DNA of 64,000 nt, from contig CAVSNH010000003.1 of the NCBI GenBank assembly GCA_963729275.1, positions 682,001 through 746,000 of the forward strand. Reading direction: 5' to 3'. Position numbers and translations under genes: made by a program. Position 1 is the stretch's first letter. Every line of letters starts with the position of its first letter. Source of the stretch: CAVSNH01 sp963729275 (GTDB taxonomy: Bacteria; Actinomycetota; Acidimicrobiia; Acidimicrobiales; RAAP-2). Under the pieces are notes generated by a model that saw only the letters and a program-made list of their open reading frames with translations, was not told the origin of the DNA and made no database searches. Shown here piece after piece: positions 1 to 8,366 of the stretch.

Positions 1-2
1 CG

Positions 3-398
3 CTGCGGGTTTGGCGCACCGATGAGGTCACTCCACTCTCACCTCACCAGAATGACCCGGCCCGGCGGGCCCAAAGGCCCGGATCGCCCGCGTCCGAAGC
101 CGAGGGCAGCGAGTTCCTGACCAGGTTCACCGTCGCCGTCCCCGCAAATACAGCTCCCGAAACCGTCGATGCCACCACCGAGCGTGAAGCGGGTCGGGCG
201 CGAGAGCTCGCCGGGGAGGGACACCTGGAGCGGCTGTGGACGCTGCCCGGCAAGGGTCGCGCGCTGGGCCTGTGGCAGGCCCCCGATATTGGTGAGATGA
301 ACGCGATCGTCGCGTCGCTGCCGCTGTACGCCTGGATGAGCGTGCAGACCACGCCGCTCACCCCACACCCCAGTGACCCCGCGCTCATCAGGGGCTGA
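3..398 (+). CDS. Tandem muconolactone-isomerase-like protein, 5' end outside window
   Basis: The reading frame is open from the window edge to TGA at 396-398. The last ~95 residues (EFLTRFTVAVP..., ...REAGRARELAGEGHLERLW..., ...SLPLYAWMSVQTTPLTPHPSDPA) match the small muconolactone delta-isomerase fold, which isomerises muconolactone in the beta-ketoadipate pathway. The residues before it (LRVWRTDEVTPLSPHQNDPA) look like the C-terminal tail of a second, upstream copy, so this appears to be a two-domain fusion instead of the usual single ~90-residue subunit. It is followed 14 bp later by an SDR gene on the same strand, probably in one operon. The substrate is unknown; many such domains act outside catechol degradation. 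Confidence 0.72.
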   Translation: MRVWRTDEVTPLSPHQNDPARRAQRPGSPASEAEGSEFLTRFTVAVPANTAPETVDATTEREAGRARELAGEGHLERLWTLPGKGRALGLWQAPDIGEMNAIVASLPLYAWMSVQTTPLTPHPSDPALIRG

Positions 399-412
399 GG
401 ACGGGAGCGGGC

Positions 413-1129
413 ATGAGCGAACAAGACGACAAGGTCGCCATCATCACGGGAGGTTCTCAAGGCATTGGCGCTGGCCTCGTCGCCGAGTACCGGCGCCGGG
501 GTTGGGGGGTCGTGGCCACGTCCCGGACCATCAAGCCCGGCGGGGACCCGGGGGTGCTCACCATTGATGGAGACATTTCCGAGGCCACCACCACCGAGCG
601 GATCATCAGCGGGGCACTCGAGCACTTCGGTCGCATCGACACCCTCATCAATAATGCCGGCGTGTTCATCTCCAAGCCGTTCACCGACTACACCGCTGAC
701 GATTACGCAGCAGTGGTCGGCGTCAATCTCACCGGATTCTTCACGCTCACTCAACTTGCCATCGCTGAAATGCTGAAGCGAGGAGGCGGTCACATTGTCA
801 ACATGACCACGACTCTGGCCGACTACGCCGACTCGAGCACGCCCTCCGTCTTGACTTCGCTCACTAAGGGCGGCCTTGCCTCAGCCACAAAGTCACTGGC
901 CATCGAGTACGCCTCCCGAGGCATAAGGGTGAACGCTGTCTCGCCGGGCATCATCCAGACGCCGGTGCATCCGGCAGAGAGCTACGCGGGGCTCGGCGCC
1001 CAGCTGCCCCCAGTCGGGCACGTGGGCCAGGTCGGCGACATCGTCGACGGCATCCTCTACCTCGAGTCATCGCAGTTCATAACCGGTGAGATCCTGCACA
1101 TCGACGGCGGCCAGATCGCCGGCCACTGA
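413..1129 (+). CDS. SDR-family oxidoreductase with atypical active site
   Basis: This 238-residue protein has the Rossmann signature TGGSQGIG near residue 12, INNAGVF near 80, and the C-terminal GEILHIDGGQ typical of classical short-chain dehydrogenases. The ATG is preceded by GGGAGCGG and lies just after the isomerase-like gene, suggesting coexpression. Where classical SDRs have YxxxK, this protein reads LTSLTKGG: the Lys is kept and the Tyr position is Thr, and the catalytic Ser region reads NMTTTLA. It may therefore be a non-classical SDR or use a different mechanism. The family call is firm; the reaction is unknown. Confidence 0.88.
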   Translation: MSEQDDKVAIITGGSQGIGAGLVAEYRRRGWGVVATSRTIKPGGDPGVLTIDGDISEATTTERIISGALEHFGRIDTLINNAGVFISKPFTDYTADDYAAVVGVNLTGFFTLTQLAIAEMLKRGGGHIVNMTTTLADYADSSTPSVLTSLTKGGLASATKSLAIEYASRGIRVNAVSPGIIQTPVHPAESYAGLGAQLPPVGHVGQVGDIVDGILYLESSQFITGEILHIDGGQIAGH

Positions 1130-1193
1130 CCAGAGCGCCGGCGATTGGTGCCGGTGGGTACCCGGTCGGTGGCCCGGCGCGGGCTCCTTGCCC

Positions 1194-2048
1194 TCAAGAG
1201 TGGTCGACGGGTGCGTCGACGTCGTCATAGACCCGGGCAGCAGCCAGAAGGCCGTCCGGGCTTCGCTCGTAGACCCCGATCCCCGCTTGGGGGGGCAAGT
1301 CATGGCTGCCCCAGCGGACGCAGTTGTATTCCAGGGCGCAGCGCACCCCGTCGTCGGTCACGGTGCAGTGCTGGAGGCCTATACCGCCGCCTGCGCTGAA
1401 GCACATGGTGAAGAATGTGTGGAGCGCAGGTGTGCCGCGGTGTACGACGTGGGGCCCGATGGGTTCTCGAAAGTACCCATCCGGCGCAAATGTGTCCACT
1501 ATCGCTTCGGCATCGCCTACGTCCAGAGCGGCTTGGTAGCGGCCGACAACATCACCCGGGTGGACGTCCCCGGGCTTGAGTACGGGAGGCCTGACGTGAT
1601 GCTGCCCGTCGACTGGCCATTGGCTGCAGTAGGTGCGGAACACCACCGAGCGGTCATCGGGGGATTCGGCGACGACTGCTATCGGCCAAGCCAATGTCGC
1701 CCCGTCGTCGCCGGCCAAATGGGCCAGCAGTTCCACCACTGCCCGCCCATCGACGACCGTGGAGGCCACGGTCTCAATGCGGGCGTGGCGCTCGGCCATC
1801 AGGGATTGATTCTGGCGGACGAATCGCCGGAGCTGCCTGTGGCCACGGATCTCGCCAGCCCGGGGGTCGTAGATGACCACCTGGCCAGGCCAGACATCCT
1901 CCAGAGCGTGAGTGTCCCCCTTGTTGAGTGCGTCGAAATACTGCGCCACCGGATCAGCCCGACCTGCGGCCCGAGTCTGCCGGCGGACCAGCTCGACGGC
2001 ATTGGCAAAGTCGGGGAACCACGGCATCTCGACCCCATGATGGTTCAT
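1194..2048 (-). CDS. Two-domain SnoaL/NTF2-fold protein
   Basis: The 284-residue protein contains two SnoaL-like halves. Residues ~35-150 include VAQYFDALNKGDTHALEDV, and residues ~165-280 include VVGRYQAALDVGDAEAIVDTF followed by the typical YFREPIGP segment. Such domains form cone-shaped pockets used by ketosteroid isomerase-like enzymes, polyketide cyclases and binding proteins. The gene is convergent with the SDR gene. An alternative start MPWFPDF lies a few codons in, and neither start has a strong ribosome site. Function is not predictable beyond a small hydrophobic ligand. Confidence 0.72.
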   Translation of the reverse strand: MNHHGVEMPWFPDFANAVELVRRQTRAAGRADPVAQYFDALNKGDTHALEDVWPGQVVIYDPRAGEIRGHRQLRRFVRQNQSLMAERHARIETVASTVVDGRAVVELLAHLAGDDGATLAWPIAVVAESPDDRSVVFRTYCSQWPVDGQHHVRPPVLKPGDVHPGDVVGRYQAALDVGDAEAIVDTFAPDGYFREPIGPHVVHRGTPALHTFFTMCFSAGGGIGLQHCTVTDDGVRCALEYNCVRWGSHDLPPQAGIGVYERSPDGLLAAARVYDDVDAPVDHS

Positions 2049-2229
2049 TTCTCATACGACCTGCTCTCGCCAGGAACGCTGAGCCGGAGCCGATGGTCGC
2101 GGTGCTGACCGTGGACGACTCCGGGCCTTCCGCACGCGTGCCTGCTGTACGGGACGACATCGCGGCAGTGGTATCGAGAGCGTCGCCGAGTGCGAGGCTT
2201 ACTCCATAACCGCAAGGAGAGCACTCCTC

Positions 2230-2337
2230 ATGACCGTGACCCCGATGGTGAACGAGGGCGAACCGCAGTCAGGTCACGACCTCCCCTACCGACGCGCTGA
2301 TCCGCCGATATCGCGCACCGTCGGGGCGGACGACTGA
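2230..2337 (+). CDS. Small ORF with strong ribosome site, possibly a gene remnant
   Basis: A 35-residue ORF (MTVTPMVNEGEPQ... to ...ISRTVGADD) starts 8 bp after AAGGAGAG, a ribosome site better than those of most neighbours. The peptide has no membrane segment or clear motif. It could be the remaining start of a deleted longer gene, or a short translated leader. It lies in the gap between the SnoaL gene and rpiA. Confidence 0.3.
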   Translation: MTVTPMVNEGEPQSGHDLPYRRADPPISRTVGADD

Positions 2338-2406
2338 AGGGGCGCCATGCTGGCAACGGACAGAGCCGAGGTGCAGGCTGGAGGACCTCCGGCCGCCCGG
2401 TGTGCC

Positions 2407-3057
2407 TCAGCTTGTCGCTACGTCGATTCTCTCGACCGATTCGCCTCGTCCGACCAGAATCGTGGTCACCATTTTTGGCGGGAACAAACCGTGCTCCACC
2501 ACCCCCGGCGTCGCCTCGAACCTCGCAGCGAGGTCGGCCGGGGCCCCGACAGGGCCGATGAAATCGGCGATCACCCCACCATCAGGGCTCAGTGGGACGT
2601 CCCGCAGGCGAACCTGGCCCAACCGTTCGAGCGTCGATTCGAGTCCGAAGGCAATCAGCTCCAGTGGAACGGGGCTACGGAGGGCGTTGACGGGCTTGGT
2701 CGAGTCGGCGATCACCACAAACTGTTCTGCCGAAATGGCCACCAGTTTCTCTCGAGTGTGGGCCGCCCCGCCGCCCTTGACCAACCATCCCTCAGGGCTG
2801 ATCTGATCGGCACCATCGATGGCGATGTCGAGGCGGTCCAGCATGAAGGGCTCCACCGAGATTCCGAGCTGCCGAGCTACTTGTTCAGTGCGCGGCGAGG
2901 TGGCCACGCAGCGCAGAGACAACTTCCGCTTCGCCAGTGCTGGCAAGAGGTAAGCGACCGTGGATCCAGTGCCGAGACCGACCCGCATTCCGCTGTCGAC
3001 CATCGCCGCTGCTGCCTCCCCCGCGAGCTGCTTCTCCCTCTCAACGTCGACCGTCAC
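2407..3057 (-). CDS. rpiA: Ribose-5-phosphate isomerase A
   Basis: This enzyme interconverts ribose 5-phosphate and ribulose 5-phosphate in the cytoplasmic pentose phosphate pathway. The 216-residue length is normal. Visible RpiA motifs are GLGTGSTVAYLL (residues ~27-38, phosphate loop), DIAIDGADQI (~78-87, active-site Asp) and LVKGGGAAHTREK (~92-104, with the Lys of the KGGG motif). The family more often has DGADE and KGGGGALLREK, so this copy is slightly divergent. It is divergent from the aldolase gene, with a ~250 bp shared promoter region. Confidence 0.93.
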   Translation of the reverse strand: MTVDVEREKQLAGEAAAAMVDSGMRVGLGTGSTVAYLLPALAKRKLSLRCVATSPRTEQVARQLGISVEPFMLDRLDIAIDGADQISPEGWLVKGGGAAHTREKLVAISAEQFVVIADSTKPVNALRSPVPLELIAFGLESTLERLGQVRLRDVPLSPDGGVIADFIGPVGAPADLAARFEATPGVVEHGLFPPKMVTTILVGRGESVERIDVATS

Positions 3058-3307
3058 CGTTGTTCAGGATGGGCCACGAGTCCTAGCCTTGCAAACCTGA
3101 ATAGGGATACATCGAATACGGGAGACCTCCACTCCCCTATTGGAGAACGCGCCACGGGTGGAGGCCTGTGCGTCCCGGGCCGTGGGGGCCGGACTCCATT
3201 CGGCGCCCCACCTCGCCACATGGCCGGCACTTACCCGATCGATGACTACCCGAAGAGTGAGCACGACCGGCCGCCAATACGGCCGAACCGACCCTAAGGA
3301 GGCGTCT

Positions 3308-4222
3308 ATGGCACTCGGATACGACAAGCGGCTTTTTCTGATGGCTTTCGATCATCGCGCCTCGTTCGAAAAGGGCCTTTTCGGGGCCACACCTCCCGTC
3401 AGCGCCGAGGTGCGGGCCGGCATCATCAAGGCCAAGGAGATCATCTTCGAGGCACATCAAATGGCGGTCGAAGAAGGAGCGCCCCGGGACCTCTCGGGGA
3501 TCCTGGTCGACGAAGAGTTCGGCACGACGGTTGCCCGCCGGGCCAAGGAGGCGGACGTCCCCCTGGCGATGCCCGTCGAGCGGTCGGGACAGGACGAGTT
3601 CGAGTTCCAGTACGGCGCCGAGTTCGGTGAACACATCGAGTCGTTCGATCCCACGTTCGTCAAGGTGCTGGTCCGCTACAACCCCGACGGGAACGCCGAC
3701 TTGAACACTCGGCAAACCGAGCGTTTGGCGCTTCTCACCGAATGGCTGCGGACGCGTGACCACAAGTTCCTATTCGAGCTCCTGGTTCCTGCCACGACAC
3801 AGCAGCTGGACTGTTTCGACGGTCATCAGACGGATTACGACCAGCATCTGCGTCCGAAGTTGGTCGTCGAGACGATCGCCTCCCTGCAAGCCGGCGGTGT
3901 AAATCCCGACATCTGGAAGGTAGAGGGGCTCGACGATCCGGAGGACTGCACTCGGGTGGTCCGTCAGGCACGGGCAGATGGGCGCGGCGGTGTCGTCTGC
4001 ATCGTGCTTGGCCGAGGGGCCGACATGGCGAAGGTGACGCAGTGGATCAAGACCGGCGCGGGCGTTCAGGGATTCTCCGGGTTCGCCGTCGGGCGGACCC
4101 TCTGGCACGATGCGTTGTCCGACCATCTTGCCGGCAAATCATCAGAGCCCGAGACGACGAGAACCATCGCTTCCCGTTACTGCACTTTGATCGGAGTCTA
4201 CGAAGCAGCCGATACCCAGTAA
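3308..4222 (+). CDS. IolC C-terminal/DUF2090-type aldolase
   Basis: I chose the ATG at 3308 because AAGGAGGCG lies directly upstream; the frame also extends further 5'. The 304-residue protein begins YDKRLFLMAFDHR and contains LSGILVDEEFG, FVKVLVRYNPDGN, FELLVPATTQQL, DIWKVEGLDD and GFSGFAVGRTLW. This is the pattern of the domain fused to the kinase IolC in myo-inositol catabolism, where it is a 2-deoxy-5-keto-gluconate-6-phosphate aldolase. It is a stand-alone version here and no other inositol gene is visible. With rpiA it suggests sugar-phosphate metabolism; the substrate is inferred. Confidence 0.8.
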   Translation: MALGYDKRLFLMAFDHRASFEKGLFGATPPVSAEVRAGIIKAKEIIFEAHQMAVEEGAPRDLSGILVDEEFGTTVARRAKEADVPLAMPVERSGQDEFEFQYGAEFGEHIESFDPTFVKVLVRYNPDGNADLNTRQTERLALLTEWLRTRDHKFLFELLVPATTQQLDCFDGHQTDYDQHLRPKLVVETIASLQAGGVNPDIWKVEGLDDPEDCTRVVRQARADGRGGVVCIVLGRGADMAKVTQWIKTGAGVQGFSGFAVGRTLWHDALSDHLAGKSSEPETTRTIASRYCTLIGVYEAADTQ

Positions 4223-4505
4223 GAGGTACGAGACTCCGTTCCGAGCGTGGCATGACCGAGGTTCCGATCCTCGCCCGCACGGTCAATCCCCATGTCTTCG
4301 AACGTTGCACGGTTGCGTTCTTCATCGCTGTGTTCGAATTGACCTTCACGTCCTATAGGTAATGCGCATCGGCACACGGTCGGACGAACCGAATTACCTG
4401 AGGTACGGATGTGGTGCGGGCCGACGAGCGGGACCCCCAAGATCCAGCGAGCAAGCGCCCACGCGCCTCCAACCGGCGGGTTCTCTCAGAGCGCACGACG
4501 GTGTG

Positions 4506-4581
4506 GGCGAGGGCGGGATTCGAGCCCGCGACCCTCACCTTGTCAAAAACAAGCTGACCAGGGAAACCGACTGTCCTCGCT
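4506..4581 (-). tRNA. tRNA-like sequence or decayed tRNA
   Basis: Read on the minus strand, a perfect T arm is present (GCGGG-CTCGAAT-CCCGC, 4529-4513), followed by acceptor strand CCTCGCC, which pairs 6 of 7 with AGCGAGG at 4581-4575. A 4-bp anticodon-like stem CTTG/CAAG encloses TTTTTGA, which would give anticodon TTT. The D arm is poor (CAG/CTG) and no CCA is encoded. The 76-nt span is tRNA-sized. It may be a degenerate tRNA or an attachment-site remnant. Confidence 0.4.
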
Positions 4582-4824
4582 GGACCCTCGCAAATTGGCA
4601 CCGCTTGATCGGCGTTTTCGATTGACCCCACAAGCCGCTCTTGACCTTGATCATCAATGACGCGTGCGTATTTTGTAGAGAGCGGACCGCGGAATCCTGT
4701 ACCACATGCACCACCGCGCGATCGTTGAAGAACGATTTTTTCGTAGCTCGCCCCACGCCAACGCCGATGACTGCTTAGCCGCTTCCTGCATCGTGCGCTC
4801 AAGATCCGGCCATTCAGGGTGCGC

Positions 4825-4848
4825 GCATTGCCGATGACATCCTTCAGG
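4825..4848 (+). repeat. Dispersed repeat, copy A
   Basis: This copy is GCATTGCCGATGACATCCTTCAGG-like and overlaps the stop codon of the HTH gene. It is in the same orientation as copy B, so the two bracket that gene as direct repeats about 650 bp apart. Confidence 0.65.
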
Positions 4849-5209
4849 GGACAGCCGGGCACTCGTCGTAGCGGTACAACCGGGCGATCATCTGTCGGGA
4901 CACGCCGATACGAGAGCCGATCTCGGTGAAGCTCAACTTCTCCTCATCGACCATGGCGCGAATCAGGCCGGCTCGGTACACCATGACGGCGTGCTCGAAC
5001 GCCTCGATTGCCGCTGAAGCCCTCAGACGGGTTTCGCGACCGCCTTGCGCGATGCCATCATCGACAATCTCCGAAACGGGCACGCCGGCCACCAGCCGCT
5101 CCCGGAACGTGTCGATCGATGCGACCCCTTCGCCAATCGCTCTCCGCGCCTCTTCGCCGGTCTGCTCGACTCGCTTGATCGCTTCCAACAGCCAGTCGGT
5201 ACTCGCCAC
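4844..5209 (-). CDS. Small HTH DNA-binding protein
   Basis: I place the start at GTG 5209 because CGAGGAG precedes it. The frame runs upstream, but that part is low-complexity. The 121-residue product has a helical N-terminal part (WLLEAIKRVEQTGEEARRAI) and a C-terminal helix-turn-helix near residues 95-117 (KLSFTEIGSRIGVSRQMIAR). This layout is common in small actinobacterial DNA-binding proteins beside mobile DNA. It is bracketed by direct repeat copies A and B. Target and role are unknown. Confidence 0.65.
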   Translation of the reverse strand: MASTDWLLEAIKRVEQTGEEARRAIGEGVASIDTFRERLVAGVPVSEIVDDGIAQGGRETRLRASAAIEAFEHAVMVYRAGLIRAMVDEEKLSFTEIGSRIGVSRQMIARLYRYDECPAVP

Positions 5210-5472
5210 GGGACTCCTCGCAGATCCACCTTGCTCTGGTGTTCGGGCCGGTGAAGAGAGCGACCAAGCAGACCCACCGTCGTCGACCCGGTGATCGTAC
5301 CTGGCCAGCAGCCTGAGCAAGTGATAGTGGGCCAGGTCGGCGCCCATTTGCTGCAACCCTCAAGTGCGCCGTTACCTTGCCTGCCCGCTGGGTCCCGTCG
5401 AGCGGGGTTCCGCCGCCCGGCGCCGGGCCTAGCCCTCTACCTACTGCGCCGCAAGTCCTCACCACTCACAAC

Positions 5473-5499
5473 GCATGCATTGCCAATGACACCCTTCAG
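5473..5499 (+). repeat. Dispersed repeat, copy B
   Basis: It contains CATTGCCAATGACACCCTTC with a GCATG extension on the left. It lies in the ~310 bp gap upstream of the HTH gene and just beyond the 3' end of the epimerase gene. Nothing else is recognised in that gap. Confidence 0.7.
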
Positions 5500-5522
5500 G
5501 CAATTCAACGTCGAGAGGAGAA

Positions 5523-6398
5523 TTAGTTCCGGTAGCTGCCAGTGCTGAACTCCTCGACGAGTCCGGGATGGGACGGCTTCCAGCCGAGCTCGACGCGGGC
5601 CTTGGTGGCCTGAGCGCCCTGGTCGAGGAGGAGCACCTCTGCGAAGTAATCGCCGAGACGGGAGCGCGCCTCGTCGTCGGACCCGGGGACGGCGCCCGGT
5701 GCACCTACAACGAGGGCGGCCGCCTGAGTGAGTTCTGCGACAGTCGGGCTGAGCCCGTTCACGTAGTAACCCTGGGCCGAGTCCTGCTCGAGGGCACGGC
5801 GGAAGAAGTCAGCCAGATCGGCCACGCGCACAGTCGCCCAGTGCTGCCGTCCTTCGCCGATCATGATCAGATTTCCGTCATCATCTCGTGGAGAACCAAG
5901 AAGCAGCCCGGGGATCCCGCCTCCACCGTCACCGTAGGCGGAGCCGGAGACCGGAACGATTGCCCTTAGGCCTTCCGCACTGATCAAACGCCGTTCAATC
6001 GGCTCCTTCCACGCCACCATCGGTGGTGGGTTGCGGGGAGAGTCTTCGGTGATGGCGGTGTTGGCTCCGTAAACCCAGAGACCGCTGATCTGAACGTGGG
6101 GCTTGCCGCTACCGGAAAAGGCCTCGACGACAGCATCTGCCATTGCGGAATCGAGATCCGCGCTCGTGGCGTCACCAGGACTCGCCGTGTGGATCGACCC
6201 GTCCAAGTCCGCCAACAGCTTCACGACGGCGGCTCGGTCGTACAGATCGATGACGGCCGCCTTGGCACCTCTGGGGGAAACGGCGATCGCTTGCTCCTGG
6301 TTGCGGACAAGGGCGGTTACCTCGTGACCGTGGGCCACGAGCTCGGTGAGGACATGAGATCCGATAAATCCGGTACTGCCCGTAAGTGCGATGTTCAT
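5523..6398 (-). CDS. NAD(P)-dependent epimerase/dehydratase family protein
   Basis: The start is the ATG at 6398, preceded by GGAGGTAAGCGAA; it begins directly with MNIALTGSTGFIGSHV, the extended-SDR nucleotide-binding motif. The 291-residue protein continues with SGLWVYG, an altered active-site region (IVPVSGSAYGDGGG), and the C-terminal LGWKPSHPGLVEEFSTGSYRN typical of actinobacterial nucleoside-sugar-epimerase-like proteins. An SnoaL-like gene lies upstream on the same strand, so the two may be cotranscribed. A decayed homologue lies at 21000-21433. The substrate is unknown. Confidence 0.87.
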   Translation of the reverse strand: MNIALTGSTGFIGSHVLTELVAHGHEVTALVRNQEQAIAVSPRGAKAAVIDLYDRAAVVKLLADLDGSIHTASPGDATSADLDSAMADAVVEAFSGSGKPHVQISGLWVYGANTAITEDSPRNPPPMVAWKEPIERRLISAEGLRAIVPVSGSAYGDGGGGIPGLLLGSPRDDDGNLIMIGEGRQHWATVRVADLADFFRRALEQDSAQGYYVNGLSPTVAELTQAAALVVGAPGAVPGSDDEARSRLGDYFAEVLLLDQGAQATKARVELGWKPSHPGLVEEFSTGSYRN

Positions 6399-6520
6399 TT
6401 CGCTTACCTCCAAAGTCGTGCGCTGTTGATCAGACGGTTGGGGGCTGGGATGCAGGGATGGCGGCGGCGGCGGGTTCTCGGCCTCGTAGGCGAGATTCAC
6501 GCGCTAGCGAGTAAGCGGGG

Positions 6521-6862
6521 CTAGAACGGTCCGTTCGAGTTCCTCCATTGATCACGCGGAGGAATCGGTGCCAGCACCTCCCAATGCTCTGCGATCTTGG
6601 CATTTGCGATCCGGAAGAGGTCAAAGTTCGCCTTGGGCGGGTCTGTCCGAGCATCGACCAACGAGAGAACAAAATTGCCGTCTGCCACGTAGAAGCGGGG
6701 GGTGAGAACGTGGGATCGTCCTGGCTTCACATCGACGGCGTACCGCGCTTTTACCCGCTCGATGCCATCGCGGATCACTTGCGCGTAGGAGACCGGCTCT
6801 CCGTCTGACCCTTCGGTGACGTCACCGAATGTATCCAGGCCGAGCTCCAATTCATGTTCCAT
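6521..6862 (-). CDS. SnoaL-like NTF2-fold protein
   Basis: This 113-residue protein has the late-half pattern of SnoaL-like proteins: RFYVADGNFVLSLVDARTDPPKANFDLFRIANAKIAEHWEVLAPIP, quoted in part as FDLFRIANAKIAEHWEVL. A GAGGAGGCGTC ribosome site precedes the ATG. It lies ~120 bp upstream of the epimerase gene on the same strand. It is probably a small isomerase or binding protein; the substrate is not predictable. Confidence 0.78.
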   Translation of the reverse strand: MEHELELGLDTFGDVTEGSDGEPVSYAQVIRDGIERVKARYAVDVKPGRSHVLTPRFYVADGNFVLSLVDARTDPPKANFDLFRIANAKIAEHWEVLAPIPPRDQWRNSNGPF

Positions 6863-7076
6863 GACGCCTCCTCATTCTGGCTGGGTTGACACCCCAGCAG
6901 GCTGGACTCCCAGGGAACCGAATCCGGTGCTGCTGGGTCTCCTTCACGTGTGATCTTGGCCTGATCTTCGCGTCAGATCCGGTCTCGGGGTCCCAACGCC
7001 GGGTCTGCAGCATTAGGAGCCGCTTCCAGGGCAACTGGCAACTGACAACTGCGGTTCGATTCGCGATACTGAGGCA

Positions 7077-7544
7077 ATGGACACGTTGCGGCACTCTGGG
7101 TCAATCATCATCAAGCGCTCTCCAGAGGAGCTCTACGACATGGTCGCTGACGTGACCCGCATGGGCGAGTGGAGCCCAGTGTGCACGGCCTGTTGGTGGG
7201 ACGAGGGCGACGGACCACATATCGGTGCCAAGTTCACCGGCCGCAATGAGCGCCCAGAGCGAACGTGGGAGACGCGCTCGGAGATTGTCACAGCAGACCA
7301 TGGCCGCCACTTCGCCTGGGTGGTGGTTGAGCCTCCTACCGGCGCTCGCTGGGGCTACTCATTCGTCGTCGTGGACGGAGGGACGGAGGTCACTGAGACC
7401 TGGGAGCTACCACCCGAGGGCTCAGCTTTCTTCGAGAAGGTATTCGGTGACGATGCGGCGAAGGAGATTGGCATACGCAGGGACGGAGCGAAGAGCGGTA
7501 TTGGGGCGACGTTGGCAGCCATCAAGGGTGCGGCCGAGGCCTGA
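7077..7544 (+). CDS. SRPBCC/polyketide-cyclase-like protein
   Basis: This 155-residue protein has the START-like pattern: SIIIKRSPEELYDMVADVTRMGEWSP at the N-terminus, then GAKFTGRNER, W..RSEIV...GRHFAWVVV and GTEVTETWELPP. The fold is a helix-grip pocket for hydrophobic ligands and is common in actinobacteria. It is divergent from the SnoaL/epimerase pair with ~210 bp between them. No catalytic role can be assigned. Confidence 0.85.
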   Translation: MDTLRHSGSIIIKRSPEELYDMVADVTRMGEWSPVCTACWWDEGDGPHIGAKFTGRNERPERTWETRSEIVTADHGRHFAWVVVEPPTGARWGYSFVVVDGGTEVTETWELPPEGSAFFEKVFGDDAAKEIGIRRDGAKSGIGATLAAIKGAAEA

Positions 7545-7594
7545 GCTGCATGCTTCCCCTACGTGTCCGCCGGGAGTGAGGCGTGCCTACAGAC

Positions 7595-7822
7595 TCACCC
7601 TTCTCGCACCTCTCGAATGCGATCGATGTGCTTGATTCTCGACTGTGTGACCAGCCATTCACCCGACCGGACCAGTTGGCGCTCGGCAGGTAGGTGGTGT
7701 CGACCTTCAGGACCATCAGTTTGGGATCCGCAACGTCGGCACACAGACATTCGCCCGTTCGTCTCTGGCACATGGTGGACGTCGAGCTGGCTACCTGCGA
7801 GGACTGCGGATGCTGTGGACAT
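7595..7822 (-). CDS. Small protein with a CRRCG motif
   Basis: This 75-residue ORF contains RMSVCRRCGSQTDGPEGRHH, followed by LPAERQLVRSGEWLVTQSRI and a charged tail. It resembles short conserved actinobacterial proteins I cannot name. A GGAGAA ribosome site precedes the ATG. Only one CxxC pair is present, so a complete zinc ribbon is not evident. It is the only convincing frame in the 7545-8032 gap. Confidence 0.45.
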   Translation of the reverse strand: MSTASAVLAGSQLDVHHVPETNGRMSVCRRCGSQTDGPEGRHHLPAERQLVRSGEWLVTQSRIKHIDRIREVREG

Positions 7823-8032
7823 GCTTCTCCAATCGGCCGCCGAACTGAGTGCGGCTCGGCGACGATCTGAAAGGAACGCAGTTCGGCACCGGAACGGGCC
7901 AAATTGTCCTTGGCTCCACCCTATGCCCGGATCGCCGCAATGGCGAGGTCTTCTTCCGACGCCCCAAATGATGCCGGAACCTGGGCATGCGAGCCCGTGG
8001 GTCCGTCGCTCTTACGGACTACATTGCTTCTT

Positions 8033-8275
8033 ATGGACTCTCGTGCGAACGACGCGAGCTTGAGCTTCGCGAAGGACATCAAACCGCTATTCCGGCAACA
8101 TGACCGCCAGTCGATGGAAAAAGCGTTTGACCTTTGGTCCTTCGACGACGTGCGCGCTCACGCGTCTGACATCTTGGAACATGTGAAGAACGGCTCGATG
8201 CCATGCGATGGGGCGTGGCCCCCGGAGCGAGTGCAGATCTTTGAACGGTGGGTCCAGTCCGGTATGGCCGCGTGA
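8033..8275 (+). CDS. Small conserved hypothetical protein
   Basis: From the ATG at 8033 this encodes 80 residues: LSFAKDIKPLFRQHDRQSM, FDLWSFDDVRAHASDILE, GSMPCDGAWPPERVQIFERW. The FxxDIxPLF start and the MPCDGAWP box recall the small hypothetical proteins related to the haem-less c-type cytochrome domain, but there is no CXXCH, so it is not a cytochrome. No strong ribosome site is visible. Function is unknown. Confidence 0.65.
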   Translation: MDSRANDASLSFAKDIKPLFRQHDRQSMEKAFDLWSFDDVRAHASDILEHVKNGSMPCDGAWPPERVQIFERWVQSGMAA

Positions 8276-8366
8276 CTCACCTCCGGTCGGGAAGATCCGT
8301 TGCATGAGTTGAGAACCTCAGAAGGCCAGCCTCATCCAGGCCTCAGAGACAAGAGAGATCATCGTC

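Noticed and set aside
1086..2108. 340-codon plus-strand open frame
   Set aside because: It is antisense to the SnoaL-like gene and shows no domain pattern; an artefact of high GC third positions.
2347..3297. 316-codon plus-strand open frame
   Set aside because: It is antisense to rpiA, which has all its motifs.
8033..8275. Small protein as a c-type cytochrome
   Set aside because: The FxxDIxPLF start is suggestive, but no CXXCH haem site is present.
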